Source: Flavobacterium sp. UBA807
GTDB taxonomy: Bacteria > Bacteroidota > Bacteroidia > Flavobacteriales > Flavobacteriaceae
DNA length: 15,430 nt
Assembly (NCBI GenBank): GCA_002296885.1
Contig: DBIH01000147.1
Location: 1 to 15,430, forward strand
Reading direction: 5' to 3'
Shown here: positions 6,658 through 15,089 of the stretch, in pieces
Position numbering within the stretch: position 1 is the first letter of the stretch
Layout: the number at the start of each line of letters is the position of its first letter
Translations under genes and position numbers: made by a program
Notes under the pieces: model-generated
The model's database searches: none
What the model was told of the DNA's origin: nothing
The model's input: the letters and a program-made list of their open reading frames with translations, nothing else

Positions 6658-7770
6658 ATGCACCCAAAAAAAATACTTATTGTAACCAATGGGTTTTATC
6701 CGGAAATATCACCACGTTCGTTTAGAGCTACAGAGTTAGCTAAAGAACTGGTTAGACAAGGTCATGAAGTAACTGTTTGTACACATTTTAGGAGTGGTAT
6801 TGAGGCTTTTGCAGCTCAGAATAATTTTCGGTTATTAGACTTAGGTTCACTAACCTGGCCAAAACCTGTTGTTAAAGGAAGTGGCATTGAATTACTTATA
6901 AGAAGGATTGTTTCACGGTTTTCGTCATTGCTTTTAGAATATCCCACCATTCAGTTAATTCCTTTAATTAAAAAGGCATTAAAGAATGAGAAAGATTATG
7001 ATGCATTGATTTCAATAGCAGTACCATATCCAATTCATTGGGGTGTCGCCAAAATATGGTCAAAGAAAAAGCCTGTCGCCAAAACCTGGATAGCCGATTG
7101 TGGAGATCCTTATATGGGACAGGAAAACGATACGTTCAAACCACCTTTCTATTTTGGTTATCTGGAAAAAAAATTTTGCAGAAAAGCCGATTTTATTACA
7201 GTTCCTACGATTAATTCCATTAAAGGGTATTATCCCGAATTCCATCATAAAATCAAGGTAATTCCTCAGGGTTTCCGTTTTGAAGATATAACTTTATATA
7301 ATGGTTCGTTAAATCAGGATAAAATTATTTTTGGCTATGCAGGTATGTTCATTCCGGGAAGGCGTGATCCCTCAGAATTTCTGAATTATCTTAATAGCCT
7401 TGATGAGAATCTTAAATTTGAATTTCATTTGTACACAACAACGCCACAGTTTGTTACGCCATATGTAGAAGCAAGTAGAGGAAGAATAATAATCCAGCCA
7501 ATTGTGCCCAGGGAAAAATTGCTGTATGAGTTATCAAAAATGCATTTTGTAATTAACTTTGAAAATGTGGGACACACGCAAACTCCGAGTAAGTTAATTG
7601 ATTATCTCATTATTGATAAACCGGTTTTAAGCGTTACTTTTGGAAATTTGCAGTCTGAAATTTTTCAGGATTTCCTTAAAGGGAATTACCAGCAAAAAAT
7701 GATTTTGCCTGATAAAGATAATTATCGAATTGAGAATGTTGCCTCAAAATTTATAGCTTTAATATCCTGA
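6658..7770 (+). CDS. Family 4-like glycosyltransferase (GT-B fold)
   Basis: This protein probably adds a sugar to the lipid-linked repeat unit in the cytoplasm. The N-terminus, KKILIVTNGFYPEISPRSFR (4-23) followed by ATELAKELVRQGHEVTV (24-40), is the Rossmann-like start typical of GT4 enzymes. Later features are the linker VIPQGF (201-206), a second Rossmann half opening with IIFGYAGMFIPGRRDP (223-238), and TPSKLIDYLIIDKPVL (309-324). The last corresponds to the donor-binding region in which GT4 enzymes carry the E-x7-E motif; here the motif is degenerate, with Ser and Asp at positions often occupied by Glu. At 370 aa the length is normal. Its TGA stop shares one base with the ATG of the polymerase gene, so translation is probably coupled. 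Donor unknown. Confidence 0.87.
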   Translation: MHPKKILIVTNGFYPEISPRSFRATELAKELVRQGHEVTVCTHFRSGIEAFAAQNNFRLLDLGSLTWPKPVVKGSGIELLIRRIVSRFSSLLLEYPTIQLIPLIKKALKNEKDYDALISIAVPYPIHWGVAKIWSKKKPVAKTWIADCGDPYMGQENDTFKPPFYFGYLEKKFCRKADFITVPTINSIKGYYPEFHHKIKVIPQGFRFEDITLYNGSLNQDKIIFGYAGMFIPGRRDPSEFLNYLNSLDENLKFEFHLYTTTPQFVTPYVEASRGRIIIQPIVPREKLLYELSKMHFVINFENVGHTQTPSKLIDYLIIDKPVLSVTFGNLQSEIFQDFLKGNYQQKMILPDKDNYRIENVASKFIALIS

Positions 7771-8969
7771 TGAAAAATGCTATTTTATACTTTATAATTT
7801 CTCCTTTTTTAGGCTTTATTCAGGCCCTTAGAAATTACAGGCAATCATGGGCAAAACCCACATTAATTGCTTTTATTGCTTTTTTTGGATTTACAATGGT
7901 TAAAAACGATACGGTAGATAGCAGTAGGTACATCCACAAACTCGAAGAAATGTACGCCAGCAATAAAAATTTTGATGATATCAAGGCGAGTTTATATAGT
8001 GATGAAGGTGGCGGACAAACCGATGTTTATGTAACTATTGTAACCTATTTTGTTTCCTGGTTTACCAATAGTGGTAATTTTCTCTTCCTGATTTATGCAT
8101 TAATATTTGGATATTTTTATGTTAATAATGCCTGGATGGTTCTGGATCAGTCTAAAGGGAAATTGAGGTGGGAGCAAATTTTATTGCTGATTTCATTTAG
8201 TTCAATTGTAGCTTTTTGGGATGTGAATGCAGTTCGAATGTGGACAGCAGCACAAGTCTTCTTCTATGGCGGGTTTTTATATTTATATCAGGAAAAAAAG
8301 AAAGGTCTTATCATAGCAACCTCAAGTTTACTGATACATTTTTCTTTTATACTTCCGGTTGCATTGCTATTGGCTTACAGCTTAGTTCGTTTAAACTTCA
8401 GATTTCTCTATTTTTTCTACATCGCCAGTTTTTTTATTGCCGAATTGAATATTGGCTTTATCCATTCGGCATTAGAAGCCAACATGCCAGGATTTTTACA
8501 ACCAAAAATTAAGACCTATTTTAATGACGAATATCTCGAAGGTTATGAAGAAGTTGTTGCTACAGTAAATTGGTATGTTCTATATTACAAAAAACTGATC
8601 ACTTACTTTAATGTTGTCTTTATATCAATTCTTTTTTTTAAAGCCGATTTATCAAAGCCGGCAAGGAGATTGTTGGGATTTTCATTATTGTTTTTGGGTG
8701 TTGCAAATATTATCAGCCTACTACCTTCGGGAGGACGCTTTTTAAATGTAGCCTTTCTTTTTTCTTTAGCATTTTCTTTTATAGTTGTATCTAATAATAA
8801 GGTTTCCATTATTGCAAAAAGTGTGAAATGGCTTTCCCCCATATTGATTCTTTTCATTGTAATTTCCATACGAATGTCATTTGATTATATTAGCATCATA
8901 ACATTAACCAACCCAATAGTTGCATTATTTACCGATATCAACACATCGCTCATAGAACTAATCAAATAA
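7770..8969 (+). CDS. EpsG/Wzy-like polysaccharide polymerase
   Basis: A polytopic inner-membrane protein of 399 aa with about ten hydrophobic segments and a polar loop at roughly 45-85. Motifs resemble EpsG-family proteins: D50-SSRY (50-54) soon after the first membrane segments, NAVRMWTAAQ (153-162), and IHFSF (189-193). Similar motifs occur in O-antigen polymerases of the Wzy type. These proteins join lipid-linked repeat units at the outer face of the inner membrane, and this is the only polymerase candidate in the window. It overlaps the preceding glycosyltransferase by one base, and the deacetylase-like gene follows after 15 bases. A role in export rather than polymerisation is possible, as primary sequence in this class is weakly conserved. 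Confidence 0.8.
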   Translation: MKNAILYFIISPFLGFIQALRNYRQSWAKPTLIAFIAFFGFTMVKNDTVDSSRYIHKLEEMYASNKNFDDIKASLYSDEGGGQTDVYVTIVTYFVSWFTNSGNFLFLIYALIFGYFYVNNAWMVLDQSKGKLRWEQILLLISFSSIVAFWDVNAVRMWTAAQVFFYGGFLYLYQEKKKGLIIATSSLLIHFSFILPVALLLAYSLVRLNFRFLYFFYIASFFIAELNIGFIHSALEANMPGFLQPKIKTYFNDEYLEGYEEVVATVNWYVLYYKKLITYFNVVFISILFFKADLSKPARRLLGFSLLFLGVANIISLLPSGGRFLNVAFLFSLAFSFIVVSNNKVSIIAKSVKWLSPILILFIVISIRMSFDYISIITLTNPIVALFTDINTSLIELIK

Positions 8970-8984
8970 TATTTAAAAGCAATA

Positions 8985-10100
8985 ATGCCATCATTTGCGA
9001 ATACAGTATCTTACTTAAAATCTTTTGCTACGGGCATTGATATCAATAGGCAAGGGAATAAGATAGCGGAAAAGCTCATTATAATCGAATCGGATGACTG
9101 GGGAGCTATTAGAACTCCTTCAAAAGAAACAATCGATTTTTTTGAAAAAAAAGGTTTCGGAATAGCCAACAGTATTTACAAAAACGACTCATTGGCATCT
9201 CAGGATGATTTAGAAAAATTATTCGGTGTGCTGCAATCTTATAAAGGAAGCGATGGGAAACCAGCAGTCATCACTGCAAACAGTATCATGGCCAATCCCA
9301 ATTTTGAAAAAATAAAAGCACACGATTTTCAGGAATATTTTTGGGAACCTTTTACAGAAACATTTAAGCATTATCCAAAGCATCAAAACAATTTTCAACT
9401 TTGGAAACAAGGAATTTCTGATGGTGTTTTCCATCCCCAATTTCATGGTAGGGAACATCTGAATATCAAACGCTGGATGAAATCCTTGCAGTCGAAAAAC
9501 GAAGATGTTCTGGCTTCTTTTTATCATCAAACAACTTATTCAGGAAAAGACGATTACAGCTTTATGGAAGCTTATGATTGGGATGCTCCGGAAGATGTTA
9601 AGGAATATGAAACCATTATTGCAGATGGATTGAAAATTTTTGAAGAGCATTTCGGATTCAAACCAAAAAGCTTTATCGCGCCTTGTTATAATTGGGATAC
9701 TAAATTGGAACGATTTTTAGTAAGTAACGGAATTGAATGGCTTCAAAGTTTGCGCTCACAACTACAGCCAACCGGAGTTTTTAATGAATATCAATCCATC
9801 CGACACAGTTTTGGTCAGCAACAAAACGGATTACGTTACAATATTCGTAATTGTTTTTTCGAGCCAAGCATGCTACCGCAAAAAGACTGGGTAAATGCTT
9901 GTCTGGCACAAATTCAGGCTGCTTTTTTATTTTCGAAACCTGCCGTGATTTGTTCACACCGAATTAATTTTGTGGGTTTCATTAATCCGAAAAATGGTGA
10001 ACGCGGACTAAATGATTTAAACCAATTGTTAAAGGCTATCGTTAAAAAATGGCCGGAAGCAAAATTTATTACAACCGACGAATTATCTAAATATATATGA
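8985..10100 (+). CDS. Polysaccharide deacetylase-like protein (CE4-like barrel)
   Basis: A 371-aa protein with motifs that recall the NodB/CE4 deacetylases: IIIESDDWG (32-40) with an Asp pair, HPQFH (150-154, an H-x3-H metal-site pattern), IAPCYNW (231-237) in the place of motif 3, and ICSHRINF (322-329) with a late His. Together these suggest a metal-dependent hydrolase acting on N- or O-acetyl sugar, but the motifs are diverged and the activity is inferred. No signal peptide is evident at this start, which would place it in the cytoplasm, unusual for a polymer deacetylase and more in keeping with a precursor sugar or lipid-linked intermediate. Its TGA overlaps the CapA-like ATG by four bases (ATGA). 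It opens the tightly packed 3' block. Confidence 0.75.
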   Translation: MPSFANTVSYLKSFATGIDINRQGNKIAEKLIIIESDDWGAIRTPSKETIDFFEKKGFGIANSIYKNDSLASQDDLEKLFGVLQSYKGSDGKPAVITANSIMANPNFEKIKAHDFQEYFWEPFTETFKHYPKHQNNFQLWKQGISDGVFHPQFHGREHLNIKRWMKSLQSKNEDVLASFYHQTTYSGKDDYSFMEAYDWDAPEDVKEYETIIADGLKIFEEHFGFKPKSFIAPCYNWDTKLERFLVSNGIEWLQSLRSQLQPTGVFNEYQSIRHSFGQQQNGLRYNIRNCFFEPSMLPQKDWVNACLAQIQAAFLFSKPAVICSHRINFVGFINPKNGERGLNDLNQLLKAIVKKWPEAKFITTDELSKYI

Positions 10101-11227
10101 TTAAAATAGGTTTTACCGGCGATTTTTGTCCATGGCTTCGTATTGAAAACGAATTCAACGCAAAGAATTGGCAACCTCTTTTTGAAGAGGTCAAACCGTT
10201 TTTTGATGAAAATGATTTGAATGTCTTTGATTTAGAATGTCCGTTGACGACTTCGAATGATGGAATCAGCAAAACCGGACCACATATCAAAGCACATCCG
10301 GAAACGGCAGCAATCTTAAATCATCTCAACTGCGAATTAGTAGTAACAGCTAATAATCATTTTAAGGATTATGGCTGGAAAGGCATGCAGGAAACCTATC
10401 AAGCACTCAATAAACATAAAGTTTCTTGGCTTGGAAGCGGATCCAATTTTGACGAAGCTTCAAAAACGTTTTACTGGAAAAAAGACAACAAGACTATAGC
10501 ATTCATAAATGTAACCGAAAATGAATGGACAACAACCCAGGATGAAACTCCGGGCTGTCATCCGGAAGATTTGGCGGCAAATTTCTACAAAATACAGGAA
10601 GCCAAAAAGCAAGCTGATTTTGTCATAGTCATTGCTCACGGCGGTCACGAACATTACGAACTGCCAAGCCCAAGGATGAAAAAATGGTATCGCTTTTTTG
10701 TGGATGCTGGTGCCGATGCAGTTGTGGCACATCATACACACATCATTTCGGGTTATGAAGTTTATAACGGAGCTCCTATTTTTTATAGTTTGGGCAACTT
10801 CTGCTTTGACTGGCAGGGAGAACGCAACAAACCCTGGAACAAAGGAATGATTGTCCGTTTGCAATTTGAAAAAAACAAACCTGTAACTTTTGAAATGGAA
10901 TTTGTTCTGCAAAATAGTGATGCAGTTGGACTTTCATTTTTGAAAGATGATGATAAGTCGAAAATGACAGAACACTTAAGTAAACTAAACGCAATCATCC
11001 AAGACGATAAACTTCTGGAAGCCGAATTCAAAAGATATGCAGAAACATGGAAACCTGTTATGAATACCTGGATTCAGCCTTATAAAGGAAAAATCATGTC
11101 GAGCCTGTACAAAAGAGGATTATTACCTTCTATCATTACCAAAAAGAAAAAACTGCTTTATACCAATTTAATCCGATGCGAAGCACATCGCGACATATTG
11201 CTGCAATCCATTAACCCAACGAAATAA
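10097..11227 (+). CDS. CapA-family (poly-gamma-glutamate capsule type) metallophosphatase-like protein
   Basis: A 376-aa member of the PGA_cap/CapA family, which has a calcineurin-like metallophosphatase fold. Motifs in order: FTGDF (6-10), FDLECPL (44-50), TANNHFKDYG (84-93), AHGGHEHYELP (180-190), AHHTHIISGYEVY (211-223) and YSLGNFCFDW (230-239). These supply the Asp, Asn and His residues expected of a dinuclear metal site. CapA is required for poly-gamma-glutamate capsules in Bacillus, but family members are common in polysaccharide loci without any PGA synthase and their reaction there is not established. No signal peptide or anchor is seen, in contrast to Bacillus CapA, which is membrane-associated. 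It overlaps the deacetylase-like gene by four bases and the AsnB-like gene starts 1 base after its stop, so the three are probably translated together. Confidence 0.88.
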   Translation: MIKIGFTGDFCPWLRIENEFNAKNWQPLFEEVKPFFDENDLNVFDLECPLTTSNDGISKTGPHIKAHPETAAILNHLNCELVVTANNHFKDYGWKGMQETYQALNKHKVSWLGSGSNFDEASKTFYWKKDNKTIAFINVTENEWTTTQDETPGCHPEDLAANFYKIQEAKKQADFVIVIAHGGHEHYELPSPRMKKWYRFFVDAGADAVVAHHTHIISGYEVYNGAPIFYSLGNFCFDWQGERNKPWNKGMIVRLQFEKNKPVTFEMEFVLQNSDAVGLSFLKDDDKSKMTEHLSKLNAIIQDDKLLEAEFKRYAETWKPVMNTWIQPYKGKIMSSLYKRGLLPSIITKKKKLLYTNLIRCEAHRDILLQSINPTK

Positions 11228-11228
11228 T

Positions 11229-13118
11229 ATGTGCGGATTTACAGGATATTTTAATTTCGATAACAAAAATGAAACGGGCAATCAGATTATCCGCCAGATG
11301 CTTTCGATACAAAAGCATCGGGGACCTGATGATTCGGGAATTGTAGCAATCAGTACAAAAGAGAAGTCTTTTGAAAATGTTTCAATTTCTGAAGATATAA
11401 ATTTCAAAAGCCCAAGTGATCTGATTTTTGGATTTAACCGTTTAAGCATCTTAGACCTTTCACCTGCGGGACATCAGCCAATGATCAGCCCAAACGGGAA
11501 TGTGATATTGATGATGAATGGAGAGATTTACAATGCTTTTGATTATAAGCCTGAACTTGAAAAAAAAGGCTATGTCTTCAAAAGTACTTCCGATACAGAA
11601 GTCGTCCTGCATTTGTATTCCGAGTATGGCATGGAAAAAATGATTTCGATGCTCAACGGAATGTTCGCTATGACGATTTATGATTTTGATTTGGACACAT
11701 TATTTCTTGCACGTGACCGCTTCGGAATAAAACCATTGTACATTCTGAAAGAAGAAAACCGATTGGCATTTGGCTCTGAAATGAAAAGTTTCAAGCCACT
11801 TCCAAATTTCAAATTCGAACCCGATTTCAGTAAGCTTGATGAGTTCTTATTGTTTCGAAATGTAATCAATGATACACTGTTCAGCAATATTAAAAACTGT
11901 ACTCCCGGAACTTATCTGAGTATCAAAAACGGAGAAATCAAGGCGCATGTTTATTATGAATTGAACGAAGAAGGCGCGCATAAAATTTCAAATGACAATG
12001 CTCAGGATCAATTGGAAAATGCTTTGCAGAAAAGTGTAGCGTCTCAAATGATAAGCGATGTAAAATTGGGCTGCCAGCTTTCTGGCGGTGTAGATTCTTC
12101 GTTGGTAAGTTATTTTGCTGCTGAATCTTTGAATGAAGGAAATCTGGAAACGATTTCTATCATTTTTAAAGATCCAAGATTTTCAGAAGAAAAATATATT
12201 GATAAAGTTGCGAAGCAACTGGATTTGAAGGCTCACAAATATGAAATGGATGCTCAATATTATTTTGATGTTTTGGAAAAAGCAATCTGGCATTTTGAAC
12301 ATCCGTTGAATCATCCGAACACTATTGGAATTTATTTGCTCAGCCAGGAAGCAAAAAAACATGTCACAGTTTTGTTAAGCGGAGAAGGCGCAGACGAATG
12401 CTTGTCCGGTTACAGCCGATTCATAAAGGCGCTCAGATTTCCTTTTAACCGTGAATTTTTAGGCGGTTTGAAAAGAAATTCAAAATTTGCTTTCGAATAC
12501 CTGAGTTATTTTCTTAATCCAAATAAGAGAATGGTAATGGAAACTGCTTTTGGAAGCTTGGCAACAGCTCATTCATTGAAATCGGATTTCAAATTGGATA
12601 AAGCGATAAACGAAAGATTGCAGACTTTGGATAAACTCGATGGGAACACCAATCTAAAACAAAGAAAATACGAATTGCTTACCTATTTACCTGATTTGCT
12701 GATGCGCCAGGATAAAATGTCAATGGCACACAGCATCGAAAACCGCGTACCGTTTTTGGATAACAATATGGTCAGTACTTCGCTCAATATTTCGGGAGAT
12801 TTATTGGTTGCCAAACATCACGGCAAAGATGAAAACAAGGTTTTACTGAAAGATATTTGTGCTTCAAAATTTGGAGAAGATTTTGCTTATCGCGACAAAA
12901 TGGGATTCGGAATTCCGTTAAGGGAATTTTTCTCATCGGAAGTCTTCAAGCAAAAATGGAATTCCAAAATAGCTCCGGGAATTCAAAAAAGAGGTTTATT
13001 TGAAATCAAAGAACTCAATTCCTGGATAAACAATATTGCCAGCGCTTCAGCAGATCAAATGGACGCCATCTGGCTGATGCTTGGCTTTGAACTTTGGGCA
13101 CAACACTTTTTAGATTAA
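11229..13118 (+). CDS. Glutamine-dependent asparagine synthase-like amidotransferase (AsnB family)
   Basis: At 629 aa this is a full-length class II glutamine amidotransferase fused to an ATP-dependent synthetase domain. Cys2 directly follows the start Met and is the glutaminase nucleophile once Met is removed, which fixes the start. RGPDDSG (31-37) and NGEIYN (97-102) belong to the glutaminase site. SGGVDSS (285-291) is the PP-loop that binds ATP, and SGEGADE (384-390) is the pyrophosphate-side motif. AsnB-type enzymes encoded in polysaccharide loci are thought to amidate sugar carboxylates such as uronic acids, rather than make free asparagine. Position between CapA-like and ATP-grasp genes, with one-base gaps on each side, supports such a dedicated role here. 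Housekeeping asparagine synthesis cannot be excluded by sequence. Confidence 0.93.
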   Translation: MCGFTGYFNFDNKNETGNQIIRQMLSIQKHRGPDDSGIVAISTKEKSFENVSISEDINFKSPSDLIFGFNRLSILDLSPAGHQPMISPNGNVILMMNGEIYNAFDYKPELEKKGYVFKSTSDTEVVLHLYSEYGMEKMISMLNGMFAMTIYDFDLDTLFLARDRFGIKPLYILKEENRLAFGSEMKSFKPLPNFKFEPDFSKLDEFLLFRNVINDTLFSNIKNCTPGTYLSIKNGEIKAHVYYELNEEGAHKISNDNAQDQLENALQKSVASQMISDVKLGCQLSGGVDSSLVSYFAAESLNEGNLETISIIFKDPRFSEEKYIDKVAKQLDLKAHKYEMDAQYYFDVLEKAIWHFEHPLNHPNTIGIYLLSQEAKKHVTVLLSGEGADECLSGYSRFIKALRFPFNREFLGGLKRNSKFAFEYLSYFLNPNKRMVMETAFGSLATAHSLKSDFKLDKAINERLQTLDKLDGNTNLKQRKYELLTYLPDLLMRQDKMSMAHSIENRVPFLDNNMVSTSLNISGDLLVAKHHGKDENKVLLKDICASKFGEDFAYRDKMGFGIPLREFFSSEVFKQKWNSKIAPGIQKRGLFEIKELNSWINNIASASADQMDAIWLMLGFELWAQHFLD

Positions 13119-13119
13119 G

Positions 13120-14124
13120 ATGATAGCCATTCACAACAATAAAAGCACCGATTTATTCCACTTTAGATGGATTGAATACTGCAACAAAAACAACATTCCG
13201 TACAGGCTTGTGAATTGCTATGATAACGATATCATACAGCAACTGAAAGACTGTTCGGCTTTGATGTGGCATTATCATCAGGCAAATTCAACGGACATAG
13301 TGATGGCAAAATCACTGCTTTTTTCATTGGAACAAAGTGGCATCAAAGTTTTCCCCGATTTCAATACAGCCTGGCATTTTGATGATAAAGTAGCACAGAA
13401 ATATCTATTGGAAGCTTTGGGAACAGACTTAGTCCCAACCTGGGTTTTCTACGATAAAAAGTCTGCAGTTAACTGGATTGAAAAAGCAACTTTTCCAAAG
13501 GTATTTAAATTGAAAGGTGGCGCGGGTTCTCAAAACGTTCAATTGGTAAAAAGCAAAGAAGAAGCAAAAGCTTTAGCCAATAAAGCCTTCGGATACGGAT
13601 TTCCTGCTTATGATAGCTGGGGAAGCATCAAAGAAAGATTTAGAAAATGGCGCTTGGGCAAGACCAATTTTTTTGATGTAATAAAAGGTTTTGCCCGACT
13701 TGCAAATCCACCACGCTATGCCAAAGTTATGGGCAGGGAAATGGATTATTTGTATTTTCAGGAGTTCATTGCCAATAATGATTCTGATATCAGAATTGTT
13801 GTTGTTGATGGAAAAGCATTTGGTATCAAAAGAATGAATCGTGAAAATGATTTCAGGGCTTCCGGAAGCGGGTTTATTTTGTATGACAAAGAATCTATCG
13901 ATGAACGTTTTGTGAAAGCAGCTTTTGAAATCAACAGGAAATTAAAGGCACAATGCATTGCTTATGATTTTGTTTTGGATAATGATAAACCTTTGCTGAT
14001 TGAAATCAGTTATGGTTTTGCCAATGCAGGTTATGACGCTTGTGTGGGTTATTGGGATGAACAGATGAATTGGTATGAAGGAACATTCAATCCTTACGGA
14101 TGGATGGTTGAGATGATGCGATGA
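13120..14124 (+). CDS. ATP-grasp domain ligase (RimK-like), substrate unknown
   Basis: A 334-aa protein with an N-terminal pre-ATP-grasp region (about 1-85) and an ATP-grasp fold. Visible elements are DDKVAQKYLL (88-97), the ATP-binding FKLKGGAGSQNV (129-140), YFQEFIAN (212-219), DIRIVVVDGKAFGIKR (223-238), the loop ENDFRASGSG (242-251), and the metal-site region AYDFVLDNDKPLLIEIS (281-297). The usual E-x-N metal motif reads E295-I-S297 here, with Ser in place of Asn. Enzymes of this fold join a carboxylate to an amine through an acyl-phosphate. In this locus it could attach an amino acid to an amino sugar or to a uronic acid; that is inference. It starts 1 base after the AsnB-like stop, and its TGA overlaps the next ATG (ATGA, 4 bases), so it belongs to the same transcript. 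Confidence 0.85.
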   Translation: MIAIHNNKSTDLFHFRWIEYCNKNNIPYRLVNCYDNDIIQQLKDCSALMWHYHQANSTDIVMAKSLLFSLEQSGIKVFPDFNTAWHFDDKVAQKYLLEALGTDLVPTWVFYDKKSAVNWIEKATFPKVFKLKGGAGSQNVQLVKSKEEAKALANKAFGYGFPAYDSWGSIKERFRKWRLGKTNFFDVIKGFARLANPPRYAKVMGREMDYLYFQEFIANNDSDIRIVVVDGKAFGIKRMNRENDFRASGSGFILYDKESIDERFVKAAFEINRKLKAQCIAYDFVLDNDKPLLIEISYGFANAGYDACVGYWDEQMNWYEGTFNPYGWMVEMMR

Positions 14125-15089
14125 GGAATTACGCCCCAATCTTAGTGATGGTTTATGATCGATTGGATAGTTTGAAAAAATGTATCGAATCGTTACAAAA
14201 ATGTGAAGAAGCAAAACAATCGATTCTTTATATTTCATCGGATGCGGCTTACAGAAATCAGGATTTAGAAAAAATTGAAGCGGTCCGTAATTATATCAAG
14301 ACAGTTTCTGGATTTAAAAAAGTAATTCCAATAATTCATAATGACAATAAAGGATTAAACAACTGCTACAAATTTGCCATCGATTTAATTTTTAAGGAAA
14401 GCGATACTTTCCTTTTTTTAGAAGATGACATTATTGTAGCTCCCGATTTTCTGAAATTCATGAATGACGGATTGGAGTTCTATAAAAATGATCACAGAAT
14501 TATTTCAGTTTCCGGATTTTCACATTCGGTTTTTTATGATGTGTATGACAAATTGAAATCTGAAATATATTTTACTCAACGCTGGTGTCCATGGGGATTT
14601 GCGTCATGGAAAGACAGAATGCTTAATGTTCCTGACTTGTCTCTAAAAGAATTAAAAAAAGATTTGAACAATGAATCATTTGTAAAGAAATTAGACAAAA
14701 TCGGAATCGATTTATTCACCGCTTTTCAAAGAAAATTATACAAGAAAGAACCTTTGGTTTTGGATTATCGTTATGTGCATCATATGGTCAAAAACGATTT
14801 GTATACGGTAACTCCTTACACGACCAAAACATTCAATATTGGTAATGACGGGCAAGGCACCCGAACCAAAAAGAATGAAAAGTTTACCCAATTCGATACA
14901 AATAGTTTGAATGAAGTGGTATCTTTTAAGTTTTCGGAATTTAAAACAAATAAAATAAACAACACCTTTAATTTTTTATGCAATAACACCACAACCAGTA
15001 AGCTTAAGCGTATTTTAAATACCATTGGCTTGTTGCAGTTTGGTTACTATTTGCATGAGAGAAAGAAAAAATGGCGCAAAAGAAAATAG
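14121..15089 (+). CDS. GNT-I-like / GT-A glycosyltransferase
   Basis: A 322-aa GT-A glycosyltransferase. The start PILVMVYDRLDSLKKCIESL (6-25) is a GT-A nucleotide-binding strand and helix. NDNKGLNNCYKFAID (74-88) and FLFLEDDIIVAPDF (97-110) contain the E101-D-D103 metal-binding motif. SVSGFSHS (129-136) and QRWCPWGFASWKDR (153-166) match the sugar-processing 'CPWGxAxW' pattern found in bacterial proteins related to the GNT-I (GT13) group and sulfotransferase-linked GTs. The C-terminal 60 residues are strongly basic, ending in RKKKWRKRK, which may bind phospholipid headgroups. It overlaps the ATP-grasp gene by 4 bases, and the following glycosyltransferase starts 19 bases before its stop. Donor and acceptor cannot be predicted. 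Confidence 0.85.
   Translation: MRNYAPILVMVYDRLDSLKKCIESLQKCEEAKQSILYISSDAAYRNQDLEKIEAVRNYIKTVSGFKKVIPIIHNDNKGLNNCYKFAIDLIFKESDTFLFLEDDIIVAPDFLKFMNDGLEFYKNDHRIISVSGFSHSVFYDVYDKLKSEIYFTQRWCPWGFASWKDRMLNVPDLSLKELKKDLNNESFVKKLDKIGIDLFTAFQRKLYKKEPLVLDYRYVHHMVKNDLYTVTPYTTKTFNIGNDGQGTRTKKNEKFTQFDTNSLNEVVSFKFSEFKTNKINNTFNFLCNNTTTSKLKRILNTIGLLQFGYYLHERKKKWRKRK

Noticed and set aside
8216..8512. A 98-codon plus-strand frame inside the EpsG/Wzy-like gene
   Set aside because: Overlaps the conserved NAVRMWTA region of the polymerase in another frame, and its composition (Ser, Phe, Cys runs) is that of a frameshifted membrane protein. There is no sign of a frameshift in the real gene.
10460..10912. A 150-codon minus-strand open frame antisense to the CapA-like gene
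   Set aside because: It lies wholly inside a gene with clear family motifs on the plus strand, has an unconvincing Cys/Phe-rich composition, and shows no recognisable motif; it is a shadow of the coding frame.
11229..13118. AsnB-like gene as the housekeeping asparagine synthetase
   Set aside because: Motifs alone would allow it, but the one-base gaps to CapA-like and ATP-grasp genes inside a polysaccharide operon favour a dedicated amidation role; kept open in the entry.
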